Shown in pieces: positions 17,667-25,676 of a DNA stretch of 64,000 bases (positions are counted from its first letter, which is position 1; every line of letters starts with the position of its first letter). Position numbers and translations under genes: made by a program. The notes under the pieces were generated by a model. The model was given only the letters and a program-made list of their open reading frames with translations. It was not told the origin of the DNA and did no database searches. Source of the DNA: Streptomyces nymphaeiformis (GTDB lineage Bacteria; Actinomycetota; Actinomycetes; Streptomycetales; Streptomycetaceae); NCBI RefSeq assembly GCF_014203895.1, contig NZ_JACHJY010000007.1, positions 434,001 to 498,000 of the forward strand, given 5' to 3'.

Positions 17667-17815
17667 CTGACATGCCGTTTATCGGTCGGCCATGCGCGCG
17701 GGTACGCAGCTCGCGGGACACGTTGATGCGCGGTCTTTCACCCCACCCGTGACGGCGGTACCGATGCGGAGCCGCGTCGTGCCGTCGTGCCGAGACATGA
17801 AACGAGATCGGCAGT

Positions 17816-18653
17816 GAGCATTTTCAGCGTTGACGCTCCAGGGTGAGGATGGCTGCGGCGATGACAGTCATGAGGTTGGGGCTGCAGCGGGCCCGGCGGA
17901 AGATTCGCCAGGACATCAGCCTCGCGATGTTTCGTTCGACCGGTGCTCGTGCCGCGGACAGGGCCCGGCTGACCGTCTGCTGGGTCGTGGTGAGTTCGCG
18001 GTTCGGTTGCCGTCTGATCGGTGTGGTCGCCCATGGGCCGGCGCCGATGTAGGCGCGGTCGGCGAGGACGGGGACGCCCTGGCGTTCGCAGATCTGGATG
18101 ATGCGGTGGGTGCGGGCGGCGGTCAGGTCGTGGGTGCGGCCGGGCAGGGCGGGTGAGATCCACAGCAGCTTGCCGGCGGGATCGGCCACGACCTGGACGT
18201 TCACACCGTGACAGCGGTGCTTCTGGGAGAAGTCCGCCCGGCTGTCGCCGACCCGGTCGCGCTCGGCGAGCGTCCCGTCGAGCAGGACGTAGTCCGGATC
18301 GGCCTCACGCAGGACCCGTAGGAGGCCCGATGCCCGGCCGGACAGGTGCTGGACGACGGCCTTGACGTAGGCGTGGGCAGTGCCGACGGATATGCCGAAG
18401 CCGGCGGCGATCTGCGTGAGCGTGTCGTGCCGGCGAAGGTAGACCAGGCCCACGAGGGCCCGCTGGTGGGGCGGGAGCTTGCGGCGGCGGTCACCCTCAC
18501 GGGTGACGATGAGCATGGATACCCACTCGACCAGAGCGTGAGGCAGGTCGAGTGCGGCAGGATAGAGAGCCAATGAGGCCCCTGCACCGATGAGTTGAGA
18601 CGTCGAACACCTCCCTCAACGGAACAGGAGCCTCGTGCGTTGTGAAACCTCAG
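17816..18653 (-). mobile_element. IS5/ISL2-like element 1
   Basis: Left end GAGCATTTTCAGCG preceded by AGT; right end on the opposite strand GAGGTTTCACAAC, an imperfect inverted repeat (right boundary 18651-18653). It carries one transposase gene on the minus strand. Immediately right of it begins the non-coding end of IS110 element B at about 18654, so no target duplication can be seen on that side. Confidence 0.7.
17824..18573 (-). CDS. IS5-family (DDE_Tnp_4) transposase 1
   Basis: About 249 aa. An N-terminal helix-turn-helix region (RHDTLTQIAAGFGISVGTAH) is followed by the DDE domain: VLLDGTLAERDRVGD (first Asp), CHGVNVQVVAD, SPALPGRTHDLTAARTH, and VLADRAYIGAG (second Asp), ending with the ERNIARLMSWRIFRRARC segment containing the Glu. 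The start is uncertain: TTG 18573 gives the N-terminus ALYPAALDL expected from the other two copies. Full length, so probably functional. Confidence 0.88.
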   Translation of the reverse strand: MALYPAALDLPHALVEWVSMLIVTREGDRRRKLPPHQRALVGLVYLRRHDTLTQIAAGFGISVGTAHAYVKAVVQHLSGRASGLLRVLREADPDYVLLDGTLAERDRVGDSRADFSQKHRCHGVNVQVVADPAGKLLWISPALPGRTHDLTAARTHRIIQICERQGVPVLADRAYIGAGPWATTPIRRQPNRELTTTQQTVSRALSAARAPVERNIARLMSWRIFRRARCSPNLMTVIAAAILTLERQR

Positions 18654-18891
18654 CCCGTCACCCGATCCATACCGTTCGTCGTGGGCCGTTCCGGTCATTC
18701 GTAGGATTGGAGCACCCAGGGGTGCTGGGTATGGCTGTCACCCGATAGCCGATGATGTGGCTTCCACTGATTGGCCGCCTGGCACCCCGCGACGACTCGG
18801 CCGCTAATTGGGATACGCGAACTGAATCGCTCGTATGGATGCGTCGGCGAGGTCGTCTGCTGGGACACAACACCACGTCGGAGGAGGATCG
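18654..18891 (+). ncRNA. Candidate bridge RNA region of IS110 element B
   Basis: Non-coding leader of the same length as in element A. Shared blocks: GGTATGGCT (18728-18736) and CGACGACTCGGCCGCT (18790-18805), followed by AATTGGGA, and later GGCGAGGTCGTC just before the gene. The intervening parts differ from element A, as would be expected if the two RNAs direct different target or donor loops. Ends of the RNA are not defined. Confidence 0.5.
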
Positions 18892-20106
18892 GTGCCGGAA
18901 TTGTGGGCCGGGACGGACGCGGGGAAGGCCGAGCACCACTGCACGGTCATCGACGCCAACGGAACGACGTTACTGTCGCGGCGTGTGCCGAACAGCGAGG
19001 CTGAACTGCTCGAACTCCTTGGTGACGTATTGGGGATAGCCGACGGTGGCCCGGTCACCTGGGCCGTCGACCTGAACGCCGGCGGGGCCTCCTTGTGGAT
19101 CGCGCTGCTGGTCAACCACGGCCAGAAGCTGCTCTACATCCCCGGCCGGACCGTGCACCACGCCTCAGCGGCCTACCGGGGCAGCGGAAAGACGGACGCG
19201 AAGGACGCGTTCATCATCGCCGACACCGCCCGCATGCGCCGTGACCTGCAGCCTCTGCAGGAGCTCGGTGAGATCGCAATAGACCTGCGGATTCTGACCG
19301 CGCGCCGAATCGACCTCGCGGCCGACCGCACTCGCGCGATCAACCGCCTCCGCGCGCAGCTGCTGGAATACTTCCCCGCCCTGGAGCGTGCCTTCGATCT
19401 GAGCACCTCCAAGAGCGCGCTGATTCTGCTGGCCGGCTACCAAACCCCCGCAGCCCTGCGAAGGATCGGCCGGTCGCGGCTCACGACCTGGTTGAAGAAC
19501 CACGGCGTGCGCACCAGCACCGCTGCCAGGAGCACGGCAGAGGCCGCGGTGACCGCCGGAGAAGCCCAGTTCACCGTCGTTCCCGGGGAAAGGACCTGCG
19601 CGCGGATGGTCCACACGCTGGCTGCGGCGGTGACGGCCCTCGACGAGGAAATCTCGGAGATCGAAGCCCAGATCGAGGCCCGGTTCCGGGAGCATCCCGA
19701 CGCAGAGGTGATCACCAGCATGCCCGGCATCGGCATGACGCTGGGCGCCGAGTTCATCGCCGCTACCGGTGGAGACATGTCTGTGTTCGGTAGCTCCGAC
19801 CGGCTCGCCGGTGTGGCCGGCCTGGCCCCGGTCCCCCGCGACTCGGGCAAGGTCAGCGGCAACCTCCGCAGGCCCCGGCGCTACAGCAGACGACTGCTGC
19901 GAATGTTCTATCTCTCTGCCCAGGTCGCCACCGTGTGCTGCCCTGAATCGAAGCGGTACTACCAGCGCAAACGCGCGGAGGGAAAGTCCCACAAGCAAGC
20001 CGTCCTGGCCCTCGCCCGGCGCCGCCTGAACGTGCTCTGGGCCCTCCTGCGCGACCACAAGCTCTTCGAGACCGCTGCGGCCCGCACAGGCGTGACAGCG
20101 GTATGA
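18892..20106 (+). CDS. IS110-family transposase/recombinase B
   Basis: 404 aa from GTG 18892 after GGAGGAGGA. Same layout as protein A: DEDD domain with ELWAGTDAGKAEHHCTV and GKTDAKDAFIIADTARMRR, then the transposase_20 domain with SMPGIGMTLGAEFIA and RDSGKVSGN. Both domains are intact. The two proteins are clearly related but differ at many positions, so these are two IS types of one subgroup rather than two copies of one IS. Confidence 0.92.
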   Translation: MPELWAGTDAGKAEHHCTVIDANGTTLLSRRVPNSEAELLELLGDVLGIADGGPVTWAVDLNAGGASLWIALLVNHGQKLLYIPGRTVHHASAAYRGSGKTDAKDAFIIADTARMRRDLQPLQELGEIAIDLRILTARRIDLAADRTRAINRLRAQLLEYFPALERAFDLSTSKSALILLAGYQTPAALRRIGRSRLTTWLKNHGVRTSTAARSTAEAAVTAGEAQFTVVPGERTCARMVHTLAAAVTALDEEISEIEAQIEARFREHPDAEVITSMPGIGMTLGAEFIAATGGDMSVFGSSDRLAGVAGLAPVPRDSGKVSGNLRRPRRYSRRLLRMFYLSAQVATVCCPESKRYYQRKRAEGKSHKQAVLALARRRLNVLWALLRDHKLFETAAARTGVTAV

Positions 20107-20180
20107 CCCGACCACAGTGGGTCACTACCGCCGGTTGACAACACCATTGGGAATCAGTGGCCGCTCTGAAAGAGCTCAGT

Positions 20181-21077
20181 GAGCCTCTTTCATCCTGAAT
20201 AGCTGCAGGTCAGGAGCGTGTGGACGGCCTGGACGATCGTGCTGATGCGGCGAGTGGAGCATCGCGCTCGCCGGAGCAGGCGCCAGGCTTTCAACTGGGC
20301 GAAGGCGCGTTCTCCCGGCGCTCGCAGGGGGGCATGGTCTCGGTTGAACTGCTGGTACTGCTCGGGTTGTTCACGGTGGTGGTAGTAGGGGGTGCGGAAG
20401 GTGGCGCCGGCACCCTGGTAGGCGCGGTCCGCGAGGACGAGGATCTGCCGGGTCAGGCACGCCTGGACGATGCCGTGGGCGCGGGCCGCGGTCAGGTCAT
20501 GGGCCCTGCCCGGCGTCGCGCGGGAGAACCACAGCGGTGTGCCATCGGACCGGGCGATGACCTGCACGTTCATGCCATGCTTGCGGTGTTTCATCGAGTA
20601 GTACGGCTCGTCCGCACCGATCCGGTCGATGGGGATCAGGGTTCCGTCAACGATGACGTGGTCGCCTTCACCGAGGCCGGTGAGGGCTTCATGGAGGCCG
20701 GGCGCCCAGCCGGCCAGCACGTCCAGGGTCTCGTCGACGTAGCGCCAGGCGGTGGCCTGGGATATCCCGAAACCGGCTCCGAGCTGCGAGAACGTCTCGT
20801 TCTTACGGAGATGGACGAGGGCCAGCAGTGCCTGCTTGAAGCAGCCGAGCTTGCGCCAGCGTGTGTTGCAGGCCAGGCGGTGCTCGTGCAGCAGCCAGGC
20901 GACATGCTCGACCAGCTCGTACGGGACATCGAGCGTGGCAGGGTACGGAACCACCAGGGCCCCTTCGGTCGCCGGTGTGATGAGTGAGATCACCACGCCA
21001 ACGACGAGGGGCCCTGCCTCGTCACCGCACCCGCTGACCAGCCCATTTCACCCTTCAGTACAGGATGAAAGAGGCTC
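20181..21077 (-). mobile_element. IS5/ISL2-like element 2, with 3-bp target duplication
   Basis: Terminal inverted repeats GAGCCTCTTTCATCCTG (20181-20197) and CAGGATGAAAGAGGCTC (21061-21077) are perfect over 17 bp. AGT flanks both sides (20178-20180 and 21078-21080), which fits the ANT target of the ISL2 subgroup. Size 897 bp. The insertion lies exactly at the stop codon of the kinase gene, and the stop is re-created by the IS end. Intact element with clean target duplication, so probably a recent insertion. Confidence 0.9.
20190..20954 (-). CDS. IS5-family (DDE_Tnp_4) transposase 2
   Basis: 254 aa from GTG 20954 (VVPYPATLDVPYEL, the N-terminus expected from related copies); the frame is also open to an ATG at 20996. 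Contains the HTH (SQLGAGFGISQATAWRYVDE) and DDE motifs VIVDGTLIPIDRIG, HGMNVQVIARSDG, GRAHDLTAARAHG, VLADRAYQGAG and GERAFAQLKAWRLLRRARC. Full length; its last codons lie within the terminal repeat. Likely active. Confidence 0.9.
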   Translation of the reverse strand: MVPYPATLDVPYELVEHVAWLLHEHRLACNTRWRKLGCFKQALLALVHLRKNETFSQLGAGFGISQATAWRYVDETLDVLAGWAPGLHEALTGLGEGDHVIVDGTLIPIDRIGADEPYYSMKHRKHGMNVQVIARSDGTPLWFSRATPGRAHDLTAARAHGIVQACLTRQILVLADRAYQGAGATFRTPYYHHREQPEQYQQFNRDHAPLRAPGERAFAQLKAWRLLRRARCSTRRISTIVQAVHTLLTCSYSG

Positions 21078-23328
21078 AGTAAGTCGGGCGGGGCCCGACG
21101 GCCGCACGAATGGCCTCGCGAATCCGAAGATCGACCATTCTGTCCTGCGCCAAGCCGGAGAAGTGCCGTGCAGAACGAGGGTGATCACGCAGCACTGCGG
21201 CTACGAGTTGCGCCGCCTGGCCCGACAAAGAGCGGAGCCAGGGCGCGATCCGGTCCTGGGCACTCCATTGGTCCCACGCAGCGTCCCAGGTGCACATCGT
21301 ACGGGTGGACTCGTCGAGGACATCCCAGTCCTCCTTGGCTGCAGCGAAGTTCGCAATGGTGTGAAGCCAAACAGCGGCGCGGGCAGCCTCGGCGAACTGG
21401 ACACGCCCTGTTCCTCGGCCACCGGCGTGGTTGGCCAGAGCCTTGAAGACGCGTTCGCTCCCCTGAGGGTTACGGGACAGCCAAGGCCCCACCTCTTCGG
21501 CAGGAAGACCCGTCAGAGCACGTACGTACAGCTCGTAGTTTTCAGGATGGTCTGCGATCAGTTCGAGCAGGGAAGCCACGGCTGCCGGATCACCGGCACG
21601 CGTCCGCTCCCATAGCCGCTTCGCTTGTTCGGTCGGAGGTTCCGCTGGTTCAGTGAGTTCGCGGTTGATCAGGTCGCGGAGGTCCTTGATGCTCTGCGAC
21701 CGCTGTTCAGGATCGGGATGGGTAGCAATGCGGGTGACGTTCCTCCACGGTCCTGGGGTAGGCAGGAGCGGCACATTCATCTGCGGATACTTGCCTGTCA
21801 GCGCCCACGCGATGACGCGTCCGATGCCGTAGATGTCGGCGGCCGGCGTGGCTTCGTGTGCGTCAATGAAGAGTTCAGGTGCCGCGAAGCCCTCCGTCCC
21901 GATCTCGAAACGAGTCCGCCCGACCTTGGTGGTCTGGCCTCTCGGCCGGCGGACGATTCCCCAGTCCCCAAGAGTCCATCGGCTCTCCAGTAGAAGGATG
22001 TTGGACGGTTTGACGTCGCGGTGGAGCCAGTCGTGCGCGTGAGCGAGTTCCAGCACGTCCATCAGCGCCTCGACCAGGACGCGCAGCTGTGCTGGGTCCT
22101 TGAGGTCGTCGCGTCTGTCCTCCGCGGTCGCCTGTGCCATAGGCATGACGAGCCACCCGTCATCCGGGTTGGAGTCGAGGATGGGCATGTAGTGGGGGTG
22201 CCGGCCAAGCAATTGAGAGATCTCGATCTCTCGTTTCATCCGCGCGGTCGGCGTGTCCCTTTGCGAACTGCGGCGCTTGAAAGCGACCTCGGCCTCGGTC
22301 GGCTTGTGAACGGCCCGGAAGACTTGGGCCTGTCCACCCTCCTCCATGGGGAGTCGATCGAGACGGTAGTCCTTCCGGTCGCCGCGGGCTTGAGCGCGCA
22401 CCAGGTCATACAGGTTTACGGCACCGTCCTTGGCCGCAGATGCACGGTGGGATGCCAGCGGGAAAGGGTCTGAGATCACGGGTCGGGCCCGAACTGGAAC
22501 GCGGCGCCCGCCGTAGATGGTGTAGCCGCTGATGGAGTCGACGGGTACGAGTGCATAACCGTCGCGGGTTAGCAGGGTGTTAAAGATTTCCAGCAACTTG
22601 CGCAGCTCTTCTGCGTCAGTGCGCACGACAGGGTGGAGCATTTCGGCGAGGAAACGCAGGAGGACCGCGTCCGGGCCGCGATTCAATCCGAACCGATCAT
22701 CAGTGAAGACCCAGTCGTCCTCCCAGTCATAGTTGTTGACGCGGTGCTGGTAGATGTCCCCTTCGGCGGTTGTGAAGCGAGGATCGTAGCTTGCGAACGC
22801 GTCCAGATCGAAGATTCGCTTGAGGAAGTCTGGCTCTTCCATCCTGCCGGACCAGTCGACGTTCTGCAGACGAAGGGTGTCGAAAAGCCGCATGCGGGTG
22901 ACTTCGGTGATGCGAGCCCGTTTGCCCTCACCCGTGCGCACATCGTCCGGTCGGAGGAGTGCCAGCGGCTGCCCCGCCTCCAGCGCCTGCCGCCAGTTCA
23001 CGTCTGGATCGCGGAGTGCCGGCTTGACCAGAATCCGGTCGACGTCTGGGCGACCGTTTTGACCGGCTACTTCGGCGACCGTCGGCAGTAGGTGGTCCAG
23101 TACCTCGTCGTCAAAGCTGGGGACGTCCACGACGTCGATGTAGAAGACCGCGGCCCAGTAGTAGTCGTGCCAGTTAGTGGACGTCCTATACCCGTCCTCC
23201 GTCTGCTCGAATTCCAGCCTCTCCACCGCGCGGAGCAACTCCGTCGCACCAACATCAGAGCGAGCAGAGAAGATCGCTGCAGCCTGCGCCAAGACGCGCT
23301 CCCCGATCTGCTCCTGTCCACGATCCAT
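21076..23328 (-). CDS. AbiJ-NTD3-like domain fused to Ser/Thr protein kinase
   Basis: 750 aa, ATG start at 23328. Residues about 145-285 (RLQNVDWSGRMEEPDFL, then DIYQHRVNNYDWEDDWVF, MLHPVVRTDAEELRKL) resemble the AbiJ_NTD3 domain seen at the N-termini of abortive-infection proteins. A kinase domain follows (about 320-580): glycine loop EEGGQAQVFRAV, Lys351 in VAFKRR, HRDVKPSNILL with Asp438, a DWG (455-457) in place of DFG, and GTEGFAAPE. The C-terminal 170 residues are helical and unassigned. I infer a phage-triggered kinase that halts growth. It is an orphan gene; an IS sits precisely on its stop codon but leaves the protein complete. Confidence 0.7.
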   Translation of the reverse strand: MDRGQEQIGERVLAQAAAIFSARSDVGATELLRAVERLEFEQTEDGYRTSTNWHDYYWAAVFYIDVVDVPSFDDEVLDHLLPTVAEVAGQNGRPDVDRILVKPALRDPDVNWRQALEAGQPLALLRPDDVRTGEGKRARITEVTRMRLFDTLRLQNVDWSGRMEEPDFLKRIFDLDAFASYDPRFTTAEGDIYQHRVNNYDWEDDWVFTDDRFGLNRGPDAVLLRFLAEMLHPVVRTDAEELRKLLEIFNTLLTRDGYALVPVDSISGYTIYGGRRVPVRARPVISDPFPLASHRASAAKDGAVNLYDLVRAQARGDRKDYRLDRLPMEEGGQAQVFRAVHKPTEAEVAFKRRSSQRDTPTARMKREIEISQLLGRHPHYMPILDSNPDDGWLVMPMAQATAEDRRDDLKDPAQLRVLVEALMDVLELAHAHDWLHRDVKPSNILLLESRWTLGDWGIVRRPRGQTTKVGRTRFEIGTEGFAAPELFIDAHEATPAADIYGIGRVIAWALTGKYPQMNVPLLPTPGPWRNVTRIATHPDPEQRSQSIKDLRDLINRELTEPAEPPTEQAKRLWERTRAGDPAAVASLLELIADHPENYELYVRALTGLPAEEVGPWLSRNPQGSERVFKALANHAGGRGTGRVQFAEAARAAVWLHTIANFAAAKEDWDVLDESTRTMCTWDAAWDQWSAQDRIAPWLRSLSGQAAQLVAAVLRDHPRSARHFSGLAQDRMVDLRIREAIRAAVGPRPTY

Positions 23329-23889
23329 GTTCCGTCGCCCCTCTCACGCACACAGCCGGACACGACCCGCGTCCACGGCAGCAGTGCCTGGCAGCACCGG
23401 CGCGGCCAACTGGCGCCCTCCCCTGCAACAACTCCTCCACTCAACGCGGAGGGACAGCCAGCTTAGACGTCGTTTCAGTCGGCGAGGCGGCGGTGGACTG
23501 CGGCTTCCCTCCGGCCCTGGATGAGCTACGGTCTCCCGCTCGGGGGCCAACAGGCAGTGGCGCTATGACCCCCTATCTCCTCCTCGCCAGCGACATCGCA
23601 CCGTCACGATCGAGGTCGACAGCCCCCTGCAACAGCTGCCCGCCGAGTACCACACCGCTGGGCCACTCGTAGGCCGCATAGTGACCGCTCCTGCCCTCCA
23701 CGCCCGGTCTGGGTCCGGCGAGTGTCCCGTGCCGGTAGCCATGCCCCCGCACCGCCCCACCACTCACACCGACCCACGGCTGATCGTCCTAGATGACCTG
23801 TCCGATGCATGGGTCATGGGCTTCCGATTCCACTGCCTGCAACGGCCCAACCCTGCTCAGGCAGAGTCACGCGTTGGGCTCACCCGCTC
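23329..23889. other. Non-coding or decayed region upstream of the kinase gene
   Basis: About 560 bp with no ORF of protein-like composition. One plus-strand frame (23,590-23,880) reads TVTIEVDSPLQQLPAEYHT and LIVLDDLSDAWVMGFRF in short stretches, which may be a vestige of a gene, but no start site, ribosome site or family match is evident. The kinase promoter must lie near 23,340-23,450. Confidence 0.3.
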
Positions 23890-24100
23890 AGCGCCAGGCT
23901 TCCGCTGCCGCCAGGTGCAGCCTGTCGTGGCCACGAAGATGAATCGCGGCCGGCACTGCGCGGTCCTCGTACCGGCATCGGCCGCCACCCTGCGGTCGTT
24001 CCGGAGCGGGCGGGACCACCCGCTGGAACACCTCCCACAGCTCGTCCGGCACCAAGCGCTCGATCATCACCACGCAGCGCAGGCCACTCAACCCGCCAAA
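23890..24100 (-). pseudogene. Transposase N-terminal remnant (IS5 family, IS1373/IS4811-like)
   Basis: Minus strand reads VVMIERLVPDELWEVFQRVV then PPAPERPQGGG, the standard N-terminus of a common Streptomyces IS5-family transposase. The expected continuation IFVATTGCTWRQ is present just after it but in another frame, and the rest of the gene is missing. Non-functional fragment. Confidence 0.75.
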
Positions 24101-24179
24101 TGAGACGACATCTTAACCAGCCGTCTCGTTGCGGAAGTAACTGTGGCACGGTACTTCACGGTGAGGGTGGCTATGCCAA

Positions 24180-24792
24180 TCACTCCAGGTCTCGTTCTGT
24201 CCGCTGCGGGGTGCCCTGGCGAACGTTCATGTCCGCCCCTAGCCGGGCGATAACGTTCGATTCGACATAGGGGTGTTGGCCTTGGTGGTAGTCGTCTCGT
24301 AGCTGCATTCGCTCGTACCAGTGCCACACAATCAGCTCAAGGTTGTGCTCCACCAGGAATTTCTGCAGGAAGGGCTTCCTCACCAAAAGCGCCCGACTCG
24401 AATCCTCAGGTTCCTCGTAGTAGGTGAACATGGGTGCGCCGGCAGTATCGAGCCAGCTCGGGCCTCGCATATCGAAAGTCAGTCCCGCGGCCTGCTGGAT
24501 GAAGGTCGAGGGCAGGACGGCGGTTGCGGACTCGCCGATGGAGCAGTCAAGGATGCTGCCCTCCCAGGTGTACTGCTCGATGGTGGGTACGGCCTCCACG
24601 ACTTTCCCGCCGATCGATACCGAGCGAAGGGCGTCGTGCCGGTGCGGGCAGCTCGGCCCCACCCGCCCTACTTCGCCTACATAGCAGCAGTCGGTGTGAC
24701 CGTTGGAGTCGACGAGATCGCGGGGGTCGTGACGTGATTCATCTCGCAAGGCGTTCAAGAGGGTGCTGGCAGCATCCGCCTTGATGAGCAGT
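24180..24792 (-). pseudogene. C-terminal gene fragment left of IS5-like element 3
   Basis: 204 codons running from the IS boundary to a stop at 24180, with normal coding character (for example LLVRKPFLQKFLVEHNLELI then VWHWYERMQL). It has no start codon of its own near the IS. It is on the same strand as the nuclease-like fragment at 25677-26369, so the simplest view is one gene split by the IS; but the frames do not join cleanly and there is no target duplication, so the two fragments may come from different genes joined by an IS-linked deletion. No family recognised for this part. Confidence 0.65.
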
Positions 24793-25676
24793 GAGCCTTT
24801 TTCAACCTGGCGGTAATGGCCACGAGTTGGACGCTCCTGCGCAACGACGAAGCTCCTGGTAGACGGTGTCACGACCAAGATCCACCGTGCTGCCAGGAGC
24901 CTCGCGTGCTTGTCTACCCGTCGTCGATCGACCTGTCCAGTCGCACCCTGCGATATCTGGCCGCACATCTCACCTCCCGGCGGCAGGAGATCGGCACGCG
25001 GTGGCGACGACTGGCACCAGAGCGCCAAGCCCTGCTCGCCCTCGCCCACCTGCGGTGTGGTGACACCTACACCCAGCTCGCCGCCGGGTTCGGTATCGGG
25101 ATCGCGACCGCCTTCCGCTCCATACGCGAGGCCGTCGACGTACTGGCCGCCCTCGCCCCATCCCTGGCCGAGGCGATGAAGACGATCCAGATGAAGGCGT
25201 TCATGATTCTGGACGGCACCCTGCTGCCGATCGACCGGATCGCCGCCGACACCCCGTACTACTCCGGGAAACACAAACGCCACGGCATGAACGTCCAGGT
25301 CCTCACCGACCCGTTCGGACGCCTGCTCTGGGCCTCGCCGGCTCTGCCCGGATCGACTCACGACCTGACCGCCGCACGCCACCATGGGATCACCGAAGCC
25401 CTCGCTGAGGCGGACCTCAAATGCTGGGCGGACAAGGCGTACCAGGGAGCTGGCGGGCCTGTCCGGGTACCCTTTCGCGGCCGTCGCCTCAAGCGATGGA
25501 AGCGTCGTCACAACACCACCCACGCCAAGATCCGCTGCCTCGGCGAACGCGCCATGGCCACCCTCAAGGGGTGGCGCCTCCTCCGGAAGCTCCGCTGCAG
25601 CACGAACCGGATCACGGACGTGGTGAAGGCGGTCGTCGTCCTTCACCACGCCTCAACGTGAGGTTGGAAAAGGCTC
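24793..25676 (+). mobile_element. IS5/ISL2-like element 3, no target duplication
   Basis: Left terminal repeat GAGCCTTTTTCAACCT (24793-24808) and right AGGTTGGAAAAGGCTC (25661-25676) are near-perfect inverted repeats. AGT precedes the left end, but the right side continues CTTG, so the 3-bp duplication expected for this group is absent. The element lies between two parts of a minus-strand coding region. Size 884 bp, transposase intact. Confidence 0.85.
24906..25661 (+). CDS. IS5-family (DDE_Tnp_4) transposase 3
   Basis: 251 aa from GTG 24906 (MLVYPSSIDLSSRTL), chosen because CAGGAG lies 6 nt upstream and the N-terminus matches the related copies; the frame is open further upstream to 24816. 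HTH region TYTQLAAGFGIGIATAFRSI, DDE motifs MILDGTLLPIDRIA, HGMNVQVLTD, GSTHDLTAARHHG, CWADKAYQGAG and GERAMATLKGWRLLRKLRC. Its stop codon lies within the right terminal repeat. Confidence 0.9.
   Translation: MLVYPSSIDLSSRTLRYLAAHLTSRRQEIGTRWRRLAPERQALLALAHLRCGDTYTQLAAGFGIGIATAFRSIREAVDVLAALAPSLAEAMKTIQMKAFMILDGTLLPIDRIAADTPYYSGKHKRHGMNVQVLTDPFGRLLWASPALPGSTHDLTAARHHGITEALAEADLKCWADKAYQGAGGPVRVPFRGRRLKRWKRRHNTTHAKIRCLGERAMATLKGWRLLRKLRCSTNRITDVVKAVVVLHHAST

Larger units (their letters stand above)
18654..20151 (+). mobile_element. IS110-family element B
   Basis: About 1,498 bp. The left end is inferred by matching the 238-nt distance from element boundary to start codon in element A, which puts it exactly at the end of the IS5-like element 1. 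The right end TTGACAACACCATTGG is homologous to that of element A. It contains one complete transposase gene. Boundaries are good to a few bases. Confidence 0.75.

Noticed and set aside
12452..21077. A composite transposon formed by the IS5-like or IS110 copies carrying the alaX/nuclease genes
   Set aside because: The IS5-like copies differ in sequence and ends, there is no shared target duplication at the outer ends, and IS110 elements do not form composite transposons in the classical way.
23681..24103. A plus-strand frame of 140 codons between the kinase gene and the transposase remnant
   Set aside because: No ribosome site, a GTG start within low-complexity sequence, and its second half is antisense to a recognisable transposase fragment.
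24180..25649. A 489-codon minus-strand frame spanning IS element 3
   Set aside because: Only the part left of 24793 has coding character; the rest is the antisense of the transposase. Reported instead as a gene fragment ending at the IS.
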